In this document: piece after piece, positions 1 through 6,472 of the stretch
Position numbering within the stretch: the first letter of the stretch is position 1
Layout of the letters: each line of letters starts with the position of its first letter
From: an uncultured Rikenellaceae bacterium
Lineage (GTDB): Bacteria > Bacteroidota > Bacteroidia > Bacteroidales > Rikenellaceae
Direction of reading: 5' to 3'
NCBI GenBank assembly: GCA_947038135.1
Contig: CAMQVM010000093.1
Coordinates: 1-6,472 of the forward strand
DNA: 6,472 nt
Translations under genes and position numbers: made by a program
Notes under the pieces: model-generated
The model's database searches: none
Told to the model about the DNA's origin: nothing
The model's input: the letters and a program-made list of their open reading frames with translations, nothing else

Positions 1-2
1 GA

Positions 3-62
3 GATGAAAATCGTTATCAACCTTTAAAACCTAACAAAACTGACGGATATTGGCAGACATAA
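3..62 (+). CDS. 3' end of an upstream gene, identity unknown (partial)
   Basis: The third forward frame is open from the window edge to a TAA at 60-62 and encodes about 19 residues ending in PLKPNKTDGYWQT. The other two forward frames stop earlier: TGA at 5-7 and TAA at 25-27. The mixed, polar composition, with Tyr, Trp, Pro and Asn, looks like a real protein tail. The promoter of the next gene begins about 20 bp after this stop, which also fits a gene ending here. The fragment is too short to assign to a family. RND operons are often preceded by a TetR-type regulator, but nothing visible supports that here. A chance open frame of 60 bases cannot be excluded. Confidence 0.45.
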   Translation, partial: DENRYQPLKPNKTDGYWQT

Positions 63-82
63 AGAGAAAATATCGACAACAA

Positions 83-113
83 ATTGTTTTATTCAATAAT
101 AACAATACCTTTG
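83..113 (+). promoter_or_regulatory. Bacteroidota-type (sigma-ABfr) promoter of the efflux operon
   Basis: TACCTTTG at 106-113 is an exact match to the Bacteroidota -7 consensus TAnnTTTG. ATTG at 83-86 matches three of four bases of the -33 box TTTG, and the spacer between the boxes is 19 bp, the usual distance. Transcription would start near base 120, giving a leader of about 30 bases before the ATG at 151. No clear operator palindrome overlaps the boxes. No terminator is visible between the upstream stop codon and the promoter, so read-through from upstream may add to expression. Confidence 0.72.
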
Positions 114-130
114 TACTAACAAAACATACA

Positions 131-154
131 ATGCTATTAAATATAACTATATGA
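131..154 (+). other. Possible 7-codon leader ORF overlapping the first gene's start
   Basis: An ATG at 131 opens a seven-codon reading frame (MLLNITI) that ends in TGA at 152-154. The stop overlaps the start codon of the TolC-like gene in an ATGA arrangement. It lies wholly within the predicted leader, about 11 bases after the inferred transcription start. ATGA overlaps are typical of translational coupling, so ribosomes ending here could restart on the efflux gene. In AT-rich DNA such a short ORF can easily arise by chance, and neither ATG has a Shine-Dalgarno sequence to show that it is used. Confidence 0.25.
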
Positions 155-1644
155 AAAAATTTTTTATTGTAGTAACACTTGTTCATATTGCCAGTACAGG
201 ATATGCACAAATAAACAGCGCCAGCAAACCAAAACTACACCTAACATTAGACAATGTAATAAATTTAGCACACGAAAGATCAATAAGTGCACTAACTGCC
301 AAGCACACCTTTAAGGCTAGCTACTGGGAGTACCGCTCTTACAAATCTTCACGACTACCGAGCCTTAACCTAGAGGCTGGACTTGGCAATTTCAACCGTG
401 ATATAACCAAAGTACAAGACCCCGAGAGCGGAGCAATTAAATATGTAGGCAACTACAACCTCAGCAACAACTTAAACCTATCAGTTAATCAAAACATAGC
501 CTTTACAGGTGGTACAGTTTCGGTATACTCTAGCCTTGAAAGAATAGATCAATTTGGAGGTAATAGGTATAGTTCATACTACGCACAGCCTATATCAATG
601 ACTTACATACAGCCTATTGCCGGGTTTAACAGCTTTAAATGGGATAAAGTTATTGAGCCTAAAAAGTATGAGGTAGCAAAACGAAAATATGCAGAGAGCA
701 TGGAGCGAATAACCATAATAGCAGCAAACTACTTTTTTGATATGATACTCGAACAGAAAAACCTTGAACTAGCTCGTTTAAACTATGAAAATGCAAAGAC
801 GCTATATAATATAGCTAGTAAACGCCTGAAAATAGGTAGTGTATTAAAGAGCGAGATCCTTCAGCTTGAGCTTAATATGCTTAACAATGAGATGAAGATA
901 TCAAGTAGTGAACTCCAGTACAACTACTTACAGTTTAGGCTAAAAAGCTATATCGGTATTACTGAGAGTGTAGATATAAAATTAGATATTCCAAGTGTTA
1001 CGTCTGAGGTGAAGCTAGATTATGAAAAGGTGATAAACCTATGGCAAACAAACTCCTCTTTTACACTAAATAATGAGATATCACTGCTTGATGCTAAGCG
1101 AGATGTTGCTAAGGTGAAAGGCGAGCAGAGTGTGCAAGCTAGACTCAATGCTAGATTTGGTGTAAGCAACTCTAACGATAAAGTAGGTGGTGCATATCGC
1201 AACTTAGTAGATCAAGAGGTGGTTGGGTTGTCTTTATCGATTCCTATTCTTGATTGGGGTATGTCTAAAGGTAGAGTAAAGATGGCAGAGTCTCGCAAAG
1301 AGATAGTAGAGACACAAATAATGCAGAGTGACCGTGAAGAGCGTGAAGCCATATTTATACAGATATTGGAGTTTAACAACCAACAAAGACAGTGTGCACT
1401 TTCGCTAAAGGCTACCGATGTAGCGCAAACAAGATATAAGATGGTGGTAGACAGGTTCAAAAATGGATCGAGCGATGTGGTGACCCTCAACTCTGCACTT
1501 ACCGAGAATAACAGCGCTGCGGTGGCTTATATTACACAGATACGCAAATATTGGGTGTCTTATTTTGACTTACGACAAATAGCTCTTTATGACTTTATAA
1601 AGGGTAAAGATATAGTAAAAGAGATAGATAACATTATACAATAG
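151..1644 (+). CDS. TolC-family outer-membrane efflux protein
   Basis: This 497-residue protein is the outer-membrane exit duct of a tripartite RND pump. Residues 1-19 form a Sec signal peptide: a KK n-region, a hydrophobic core, and probable cleavage at GYA|Q, a common Bacteroidota pattern. Two outer-membrane-efflux repeats follow. The first (about 30-270) contains a strand-rich segment around 100-160 and long amphipathic helices at 170-265, including the ELARLNYENAKTLYNIASKR stretch. The second (about 290-480) contains the PILDWG motif at 365-370 and helices at 373-475. Such proteins form trimers, with a 12-strand barrel in the outer membrane and a helical tunnel in the periplasm. The length fits the family. 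The start at 151 is chosen because it begins the signal peptide directly. It is first in the operon, 36 bp ahead of the adaptor gene. The family call is secure, but the substrate is not inferable. Confidence 0.95.
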   Translation: MKKFFIVVTLVHIASTGYAQINSASKPKLHLTLDNVINLAHERSISALTAKHTFKASYWEYRSYKSSRLPSLNLEAGLGNFNRDITKVQDPESGAIKYVGNYNLSNNLNLSVNQNIAFTGGTVSVYSSLERIDQFGGNRYSSYYAQPISMTYIQPIAGFNSFKWDKVIEPKKYEVAKRKYAESMERITIIAANYFFDMILEQKNLELARLNYENAKTLYNIASKRLKIGSVLKSEILQLELNMLNNEMKISSSELQYNYLQFRLKSYIGITESVDIKLDIPSVTSEVKLDYEKVINLWQTNSSFTLNNEISLLDAKRDVAKVKGEQSVQARLNARFGVSNSNDKVGGAYRNLVDQEVVGLSLSIPILDWGMSKGRVKMAESRKEIVETQIMQSDREEREAIFIQILEFNNQQRQCALSLKATDVAQTRYKMVVDRFKNGSSDVVTLNSALTENNSAAVAYITQIRKYWVSYFDLRQIALYDFIKGKDIVKEIDNIIQ

Positions 1645-1680
1645 TATTAAATTTGTTTTATCAACAGCAATACAACGATT

Positions 1681-2760
1681 ATGAAAAAAAACACTATATA
1701 CATAACTGCAGTAGCCTTTGCAATGCTTATCTCGTGTAAAGGTGAGCCCGAAGCAGAAAAGGAGAGCAACAAGATGGCAACAGCCAGTTTTAAGGTTGAG
1801 AAAAACCCAGTAGACACAATGATTATTCGACGTGGTGTATTTCAAAAACAGCTTAACGCCAATGGTAAGCTTCGTTCGATCAAGAGTTGCGACCTTTCGT
1901 TTAACACAAGCGGTGTGATATCGTCAATAAACTACCGCAATGGTCAAAGAGTATCGGCTGGAAGTGTTATAGCGACATTAGCCACCGATGAGCTAGATAG
2001 CAAAGCAAAGCAGCTAGAGCACACAATTGACAAAGCAGAACTAGACCTGCTCGACTACCTTATAGGTCAAGGATATAACACCGACAGCATAGATGTGATA
2101 TCAAAAGAGGTGATGCGTGTGGCAAACCTACGCTCAGGACTTGCTACTGCACTATCTGAAAAAGAGAAGCTTGCATCAGACTACAAAAAAAGCAAAATAA
2201 TAGCTCCATTTTCGGGCAAGGTAGCAAACATAACACTTAAAAAAGGAGAGGCAAACCGTGATATATTATGCTCAGTGATAGATGATTCGAGCTTTGATGT
2301 AGAGTTTTCACTCTTAGAAACAGAGATGGATATGGTAGCTGTTGGAGGTAGAGTTGTAGTTGTGCCATTTAATAATAAAGAGGCTAAATTTATAGGTGAA
2401 ATTATTGAGGTGAACCCTATTGTTAATGACAAAGGACAAATCATGATAAAAGGTAAGGTGAAAGGCTCGAACGTTACAATGGACGGCATGAGTGTTAGAG
2501 TATATGTCGAAAAATCTTCGCCAAACCACCTTATTGTACCAAAGAGCGCCGTAGTGATACGTGATAATATGGAGGTGTTGTTTCGCTATAAAGATGGCAA
2601 AGCAATGTGGACATACGTAAATATATTGATGGCAAACAACAACCAATATGTAGTAACTGCAAACACCGAGCGAAATGCTGAACTCAATGAGGGTGATGCA
2701 ATAATTACATCGGGCAACCTGAATTTGGGTGATGCTAGTGATGTAGAGGTTAAAAATTAG
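1681..2760 (+). CDS. RND efflux periplasmic adaptor (membrane fusion protein), lipoprotein
   Basis: This 359-residue HlyD/AcrA-type adaptor links the inner-membrane permease to the TolC-like duct. The N-terminus has a lipoprotein signal with lipobox LISC, placing the lipidated cysteine at C19, followed by a charged linker (about 20-40). The domain order is typical: a first half-lipoyl segment at about 72-101 (GVISSINYRNGQRVSAGSVI), a helical hairpin at about 102-170, a second half-lipoyl segment at about 172-201 (IIAPFSGKVANITLKKGE), a beta-barrel domain at about 203-277, and a C-terminal membrane-proximal domain at about 280-350. The hairpin is short, as expected for an adaptor docking with a TolC-type tip. 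I do not see the classical R-L-S tip motif of AcrA. It starts 36 bp after the outer-membrane gene and ends 4 bp before the permease, which strongly suggests co-expression. The family call is firm. Confidence 0.94.
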   Translation: MKKNTIYITAVAFAMLISCKGEPEAEKESNKMATASFKVEKNPVDTMIIRRGVFQKQLNANGKLRSIKSCDLSFNTSGVISSINYRNGQRVSAGSVIATLATDELDSKAKQLEHTIDKAELDLLDYLIGQGYNTDSIDVISKEVMRVANLRSGLATALSEKEKLASDYKKSKIIAPFSGKVANITLKKGEANRDILCSVIDDSSFDVEFSLLETEMDMVAVGGRVVVVPFNNKEAKFIGEIIEVNPIVNDKGQIMIKGKVKGSNVTMDGMSVRVYVEKSSPNHLIVPKSAVVIRDNMEVLFRYKDGKAMWTYVNILMANNNQYVVTANTERNAELNEGDAIITSGNLNLGDASDVEVKN

Positions 2761-2764
2761 AGTT

Positions 2765-5700
2765 ATGGTAAGAACAATTATAGAGCGACCTATTGCTGTT
2801 ACAATGACCCTTGTAGCGGTTGTGATATTGGGTATTGCAGCTATGAACCTGCTGCCAGTATCGCTTGTGCCTGATGTAGATATTCCACAAGTTACAGTAC
2901 AGATAACCGCTAAACAGCTATCGGCACGTGAGCTAGACAGCAAGATTGTGAAAAGGCTGGTAAACCAATTGGTGCAGATAAATAATATTAAAGATATAAC
3001 ATCTGAAACGAAAGATGGATCAAGCACTATATTTATAGAATTTAACTATGATGTAAATATAAACTACTCATTCATTGAGGTTAACGAAAAGATTGACCGA
3101 GCATCTGCATGGCTACCAGATGGTGTAGAGCGACCAAAAGCCATAAAAGCTAGCGCTACCGATATACCAGCTTTCTACCTTAACATATCACTAAAAAAAG
3201 AGAGAGCCGATTTTGTAAAGAGCGACCTATACCCTGTATCAAGTGAATTTACAGATATGTCAGCCTTTGTATCGCAGGTGATAGTAAAACGCATAGAGCA
3301 GCTTGACGCTGTTGCAATGGTAGATATAAGTGGTACTGTTGGCAGCGAAGTTTTAATAATACCCAATAAAGATAAATTAAAACTTTTAGGTGTAGATGAT
3401 AAGGTGATAGATAAAGCCCTCGAAGATAGGCGTGCAGACCTCGGAAACATATCAGTTCAAGATGGAGAGTATCGCTACAATATACGCCTCGATTCAAAGC
3501 TAACATCTAAAAAAGAGATAGAAAATACACACCTAAAGATCGAAGGCAGGGTTTATCAAATTAAAGATATATCCACTGTTATAGAGCACCCCTCAAAACC
3601 TACGGGTATAGTTATCTCAGACTTTAAAGATGCTGTTACCCTAGCAGTAATTAAGCAGTCGGACGCTCAAATGGCATCATTTAAAGAGGAGGTAGATATC
3701 CTAATCAAGCAGCTCAATAGTGAGTATAAAGAGCTTCATTTCACCTCTACCCGCAACCAAACACAGCTATTAGAGTACTCTATATCGAACTTAATATCAA
3801 ACATATTTATTGGAGGGATGTTGGCGTGCTTAGTGTTATTTTTCTTTATGAAAGATATGCGCACACCATTTCTTATCACTCTATCTATACCAATGTCGGT
3901 GATAGTGTCGCTACTAATGTTTTATGTTATTGGTATAACAATTAACATCATTTCTCTTTCGGGGTTTGTGCTCGGTATTGGTATGATGGTAGATAACTCT
4001 ATTGTAGTAATAGATAATATAACTCAACGCTGGAGCCGTGGCGACGACCTTAAAACAGCTGTATCAAAGGGCACAACCGAGCTTTTTGGTGCTATGCTTA
4101 GCTCGGTGCTTACCACCTGCTCGGTATTTATTCCATTGATATTTTTGAGTGATATATCGGGTGCTTTATTCTACGACCAAGCAATGAGCGTTGCAATATC
4201 ACTTTTTGCTTCGTTAATTGTGGCTATGACAGTTGTACCTCTATATTATTATCTTATGTATCGTGGTAAGGTTGTACACTCTTCAAGCAACTTTTTTTCA
4301 AAGTTGAAGTCGTTTGACTACCATAAATATTATGAAAAATCGCTTGTTTGGCTCTTTAGAAAGCAATGGATTGTAGCCTACTCATTTGTTGCAGCAATAG
4401 TTTTAACCGTGGTATTAGCATATTACCTACCAAAAGAGAGCCTGCCTCAAATGACACAAAACGATATGTTGTTGACCATAGACTGGAACGACAAAATAAA
4501 CCTTGATGAGAATATAAAACGTGTAGAGATAGTTCAAAAGCTGGTTAAAGACGATGTAGAGCAGATAACATCAATGGTAGGTGACAATCAATTTATGCTG
4601 TCACACACACCAAAGGCATCTATTGAACAAGCAGTTTTATATCTTAAATGTGTAGATAACATAGAACTTTTAAAGGTCGAGCAAAAGCTTAAAGAACACC
4701 TATCATCAAGCTATAAAGATGCACTATTTTCATTTAATGCTTCGGGCAATATCTTCGATATGATATTTTCAGACAAGCAGGCTCAACTAGTAGCTAGGCT
4801 GCACCCTACAAATGGCAAAGCACCCGAGCCATACGAGCTAAACAGACTATTAGGAGATATTTCAGCAGCCCTGCCGCTTCAAGAAATTGAGCCTATTGCA
4901 TATAACCAGCAGGTAAGCTTTATAGTGCGCAGCGACATAATGGCACTATATAGAGTAAACAGCTCAATGATTATTCGTGCGCTACAAAGCAGACTTAGCG
5001 AAAATAGACTATTCACAATTATTGATGGTACTTCTTCTACCCCAGTGGTTATTGGCGACAACAAAGTAGAACTTTACGACCTGCTTAACGACACCTATAT
5101 TACTGTTGAGGGTAACCAAGTAGCACTGTCAACCTTTATGTTAGAGACAAAATCACAAGACTTGAAAAATATAATATCGGGCTCAGATGGCGACTTTTAC
5201 CCTCTAGCACTTAATGTAGACTCTGATGATGTACCCGCTGTAATGGAGAGCATAAGCGCTATTGTAGCACAAAATAGCACTTATGAAGTAGATTATGGAG
5301 GAAGCTATTTCGCTAGCCGTAAGTTAGTGAGCGAGCTTGCAATAATATTAATGGTATCATTGGCGCTTCTGTTTTTTATTTTGGCGGCAGAATTTGAGTC
5401 ACTGATACAGCCTTTTATTGTGCTCTCTGAAATTGTAATAGACCTTGTAGGGGCATTTATTATGTTATGGATATTCGACTCTAGCCTTAACCTTATGTCT
5501 ATGATTGGCATAGTGGTGATGTGTGGTATAGTTATCAATGACTCGATACTTAAAGTAGACACCATAAACAAATTACGCAAGGGTGGCTACTCTACCCTCC
5601 GTGCTATATTAGTTGGAGGATACAGGCGTCTTACACCTATAATAATGACCTCAGCAACAACGATCATGGCTATTGTGCCATTTTTACACAGAGGCTCAAT

Positions 5701-5821
5701 TGGCAACGACCTACAATTTCCACTATCTATTGCGTTGTTAGGGGGAATGGTAATAGGTACTATTGTAAGCATCTATTATGTACCAATTCTATACTATTGG
5801 ATATATAAAAACAGAAAGTAA
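2765..5821 (+). CDS. RND efflux permease (AcrB/MdtB-like), first of two in tandem
   Basis: This 1018-residue inner-membrane pump subunit has the normal length and the duplicated RND plan. Membrane segments lie at about 10-30, six between 342 and 556, and five between 857 and 1014. Two large periplasmic loops of about 300 residues (31-341 and 557-856) form the porter and docking domains. The N-terminus (ERPIAVTM) and the LVPDVDIPQV segment after the first helix are typical. TM4 carries GIGMMVDNSIVVIDN, with D410 at the place of AcrB D407. TM10 carries GIVINDSILKVD, and TM11 carries R955 and T962 at the places of AcrB R971 and T978. The second TM4 aspartate is Asn (N411) and the AcrB K940 position is Asn (N925), by my alignment from memory. 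It lacks the CzcA/CusA-type TM4 signature, so drug- or amphiphile-type export is likelier than metal export. The ATG is 4 bp past the adaptor's stop, with no alternative start nearby. Confidence 0.95.
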   Translation: MVRTIIERPIAVTMTLVAVVILGIAAMNLLPVSLVPDVDIPQVTVQITAKQLSARELDSKIVKRLVNQLVQINNIKDITSETKDGSSTIFIEFNYDVNINYSFIEVNEKIDRASAWLPDGVERPKAIKASATDIPAFYLNISLKKERADFVKSDLYPVSSEFTDMSAFVSQVIVKRIEQLDAVAMVDISGTVGSEVLIIPNKDKLKLLGVDDKVIDKALEDRRADLGNISVQDGEYRYNIRLDSKLTSKKEIENTHLKIEGRVYQIKDISTVIEHPSKPTGIVISDFKDAVTLAVIKQSDAQMASFKEEVDILIKQLNSEYKELHFTSTRNQTQLLEYSISNLISNIFIGGMLACLVLFFFMKDMRTPFLITLSIPMSVIVSLLMFYVIGITINIISLSGFVLGIGMMVDNSIVVIDNITQRWSRGDDLKTAVSKGTTELFGAMLSSVLTTCSVFIPLIFLSDISGALFYDQAMSVAISLFASLIVAMTVVPLYYYLMYRGKVVHSSSNFFSKLKSFDYHKYYEKSLVWLFRKQWIVAYSFVAAIVLTVVLAYYLPKESLPQMTQNDMLLTIDWNDKINLDENIKRVEIVQKLVKDDVEQITSMVGDNQFMLSHTPKASIEQAVLYLKCVDNIELLKVEQKLKEHLSSSYKDALFSFNASGNIFDMIFSDKQAQLVARLHPTNGKAPEPYELNRLLGDISAALPLQEIEPIAYNQQVSFIVRSDIMALYRVNSSMIIRALQSRLSENRLFTIIDGTSSTPVVIGDNKVELYDLLNDTYITVEGNQVALSTFMLETKSQDLKNIISGSDGDFYPLALNVDSDDVPAVMESISAIVAQNSTYEVDYGGSYFASRKLVSELAIILMVSLALLFFILAAEFESLIQPFIVLSEIVIDLVGAFIMLWIFDSSLNLMSMIGIVVMCGIVINDSILKVDTINKLRKGGYSTLRAILVGGYRRLTPIIMTSATTIMAIVPFLHRGSIGNDLQFPLSIALLGGMVIGTIVSIYYVPILYYWIYKNRK

Positions 5822-5840
5822 TAACATAAAAATAGAAGCT

Positions 5841-6472
5841 GTGAAGATAAAAAAAATATCATCTTTCTCGATAATACTTACCATGGTAGTATTTATGGTT
5901 ATAGGTATAGCTGTAATACCACTGCTCAATGTGCAGTACTCTCCCACTAAAGGCAGCAACACCTTATATATTAGCTATCAATGGAATGGAGCTTCAGCCC
6001 AGATAATTGAGCAAGAGATAACATCTAAAATTGAAGGGCTTGTATCGATGGTTGCTGGCATTGATGATGTAAAATCGAGATCTATGTTTGGCAGCGGAAA
6101 TGTAAGTGTAACCTTTAAAAAAGGTGCCGATAGTGAAGCGTTGCGCTTTGAGATATCTACACGGCTTCGACAGCTTAACGGAATACTGCCACAAGGTGTA
6201 GCACCGCCAACCATCTCTGCATCTTCGGCAAACACTGAAAGCACCCCTATATTATTTTATTACCTAAATTCACCCCTTACAGCAAACCATATCGAGCAGT
6301 TTGCCGAGAATAAAATAATAAAAAATATAGCCAAAATAGAAGGAGTTAGCGACGTGCGCCTATCAGGTGCTACACCATTTATATGGGAGGTTACATACAA
6401 CTACAAGGTATCGCAAAACCTTGGAATTGTTAATGATGACATCAATAGCGCTATACGCACCCTATCTGAAAA
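5841..6472 (+). CDS. Second RND efflux permease, N-terminal part (cut by window end)
   Basis: From a GTG at 5841 the frame stays open to the window edge, giving 210 residues of a second RND permease. Residues 10-30 form the first membrane helix (SIILTMVVFMVIGIAVIPLL), followed by NVQYSPT. The porter region then shows family landmarks: GSGNVSVTFKKGAD at 84-97 and IEGVSDVRLSGATPF at 166-180, matching AcrB's SGSVQITLTFESGTD and DGVGDVQLFG segments. It is clearly diverged from the first permease, so this is not a recent duplication. An in-frame ATG at 5778 would add 21 residues and overlap the preceding gene by 44 bp. I prefer the GTG because RND proteins usually begin only a few residues before the first helix. 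An internal ATG at 5883 would cut into that helix. The gap from the previous stop is 19 bp without a terminator, so it belongs to the same operon. The TM4 and TM10 residues lie outside the window. Confidence 0.92.
   Translation, partial: MKIKKISSFSIILTMVVFMVIGIAVIPLLNVQYSPTKGSNTLYISYQWNGASAQIIEQEITSKIEGLVSMVAGIDDVKSRSMFGSGNVSVTFKKGADSEALRFEISTRLRQLNGILPQGVAPPTISASSANTESTPILFYYLNSPLTANHIEQFAENKIIKNIAKIEGVSDVRLSGATPFIWEVTYNYKVSQNLGIVNDDINSAIRTLSE

Larger units (their letters stand above)
151..6472 (+). other. Four-gene tripartite efflux operon (TolC-like, adaptor, permease, permease)
   Basis: The four genes share one strand, are separated by 36, 4 and 19 bp, and together encode all three layers of an RND pump. 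The only full-strength promoter seen lies before the first gene, and no hairpin followed by a T-run occurs between genes. The operon continues beyond the window's right edge. The order with the outer-membrane factor first, and the doubled permease, set it apart from the common adaptor-permease-outer-membrane order. Cotranscription is inferred from spacing and not shown directly. Confidence 0.8.

Noticed and set aside
1648..1655. TAAATTTG, an exact TAnnTTTG match between the outer-membrane gene and the adaptor gene, as a possible internal promoter.
   Set aside because: No TTTG or close variant lies 19-21 bp upstream, and an 8-base motif with two free positions is common in AT-rich DNA. A weak internal promoter remains possible but is not supported.
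1570..1845. A minus-strand open frame crossing the 36-bp gap before the adaptor gene.
   Set aside because: It overlaps the ends of two well-supported genes, has a Cys/Tyr/Leu-rich low-complexity composition, and has no promoter or family features.
2314..3027. A 237-codon open frame on the minus strand spanning the adaptor-permease junction.
   Set aside because: It is antisense to two clear genes, is rich in Ile, Thr and Ser as the complement of their codons, and shows no domain pattern. It is a shadow frame.
2765..5821. Heavy-metal (CzcA/CusA-type) assignment for the first permease.
   Set aside because: The TM4 motif VDNSIVVIDN and TM10 motif GIVINDSILKVD do not match the metal-type signatures, and no methionine-rich or histidine-rich metal sites stand out in the adaptor.
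5822..5840. Possible terminator or separate promoter between the two permease genes.
   Set aside because: The 19-bp gap has no inverted repeat and no TAnnTTTG motif. The A-run after the GTG is coding.

Overview
The window reads as part of one operon from a member of the Bacteroidota, most likely Bacteroidales. Three things point there. The first gene is preceded by a Bacteroidota-type sigma-ABfr promoter (TAnnTTTG, with an ATTG box 19 bp upstream). None of the genes has a convincing Shine-Dalgarno sequence. The proteins also resemble Bacteroidota RND efflux systems, with an 'A|Q' signal-peptide cleavage site and a lipoprotein adaptor. The DNA is AT-rich and isoleucine is mostly written ATA.

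Layout, all on the + strand. Bases 3-62 probably hold the last codons of an upstream gene of unknown identity. Bases 63-150 are intergenic and carry the promoter (83-113) and a short leader with a possible 7-codon ORF. Then follow a TolC-like outer-membrane factor (151-1644), a lipidated periplasmic adaptor (1681-2760), a full-length RND permease (2765-5821) and the first 210 codons of a second, divergent RND permease (5841 to the window end). The gaps between genes are 36, 4 and 19 bp, and none contains a recognisable terminator, so the four genes are probably cotranscribed.

Together the genes encode a tripartite efflux machine. The inner-membrane RND permease captures substrate and is powered by an ion gradient. 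The adaptor, anchored by a lipid, bridges the periplasm, and the TolC-like trimer provides the exit duct. One adaptor and one outer-membrane factor are paired with two non-identical permeases. This recalls MdtABC of Enterobacteria, where MdtB and MdtC form a mixed trimer, so a heteromeric pump is a reasonable hypothesis. The substrate cannot be read from the sequence, and no local regulator lies inside the window.

I see no previously undescribed system, mobile element, CRISPR array or RNA gene. The points most worth a second look are the tandem unequal permeases, the altered proton-relay residues in the first permease, the overlapping mini-ORF before the first gene, and the start choice of the second permease.
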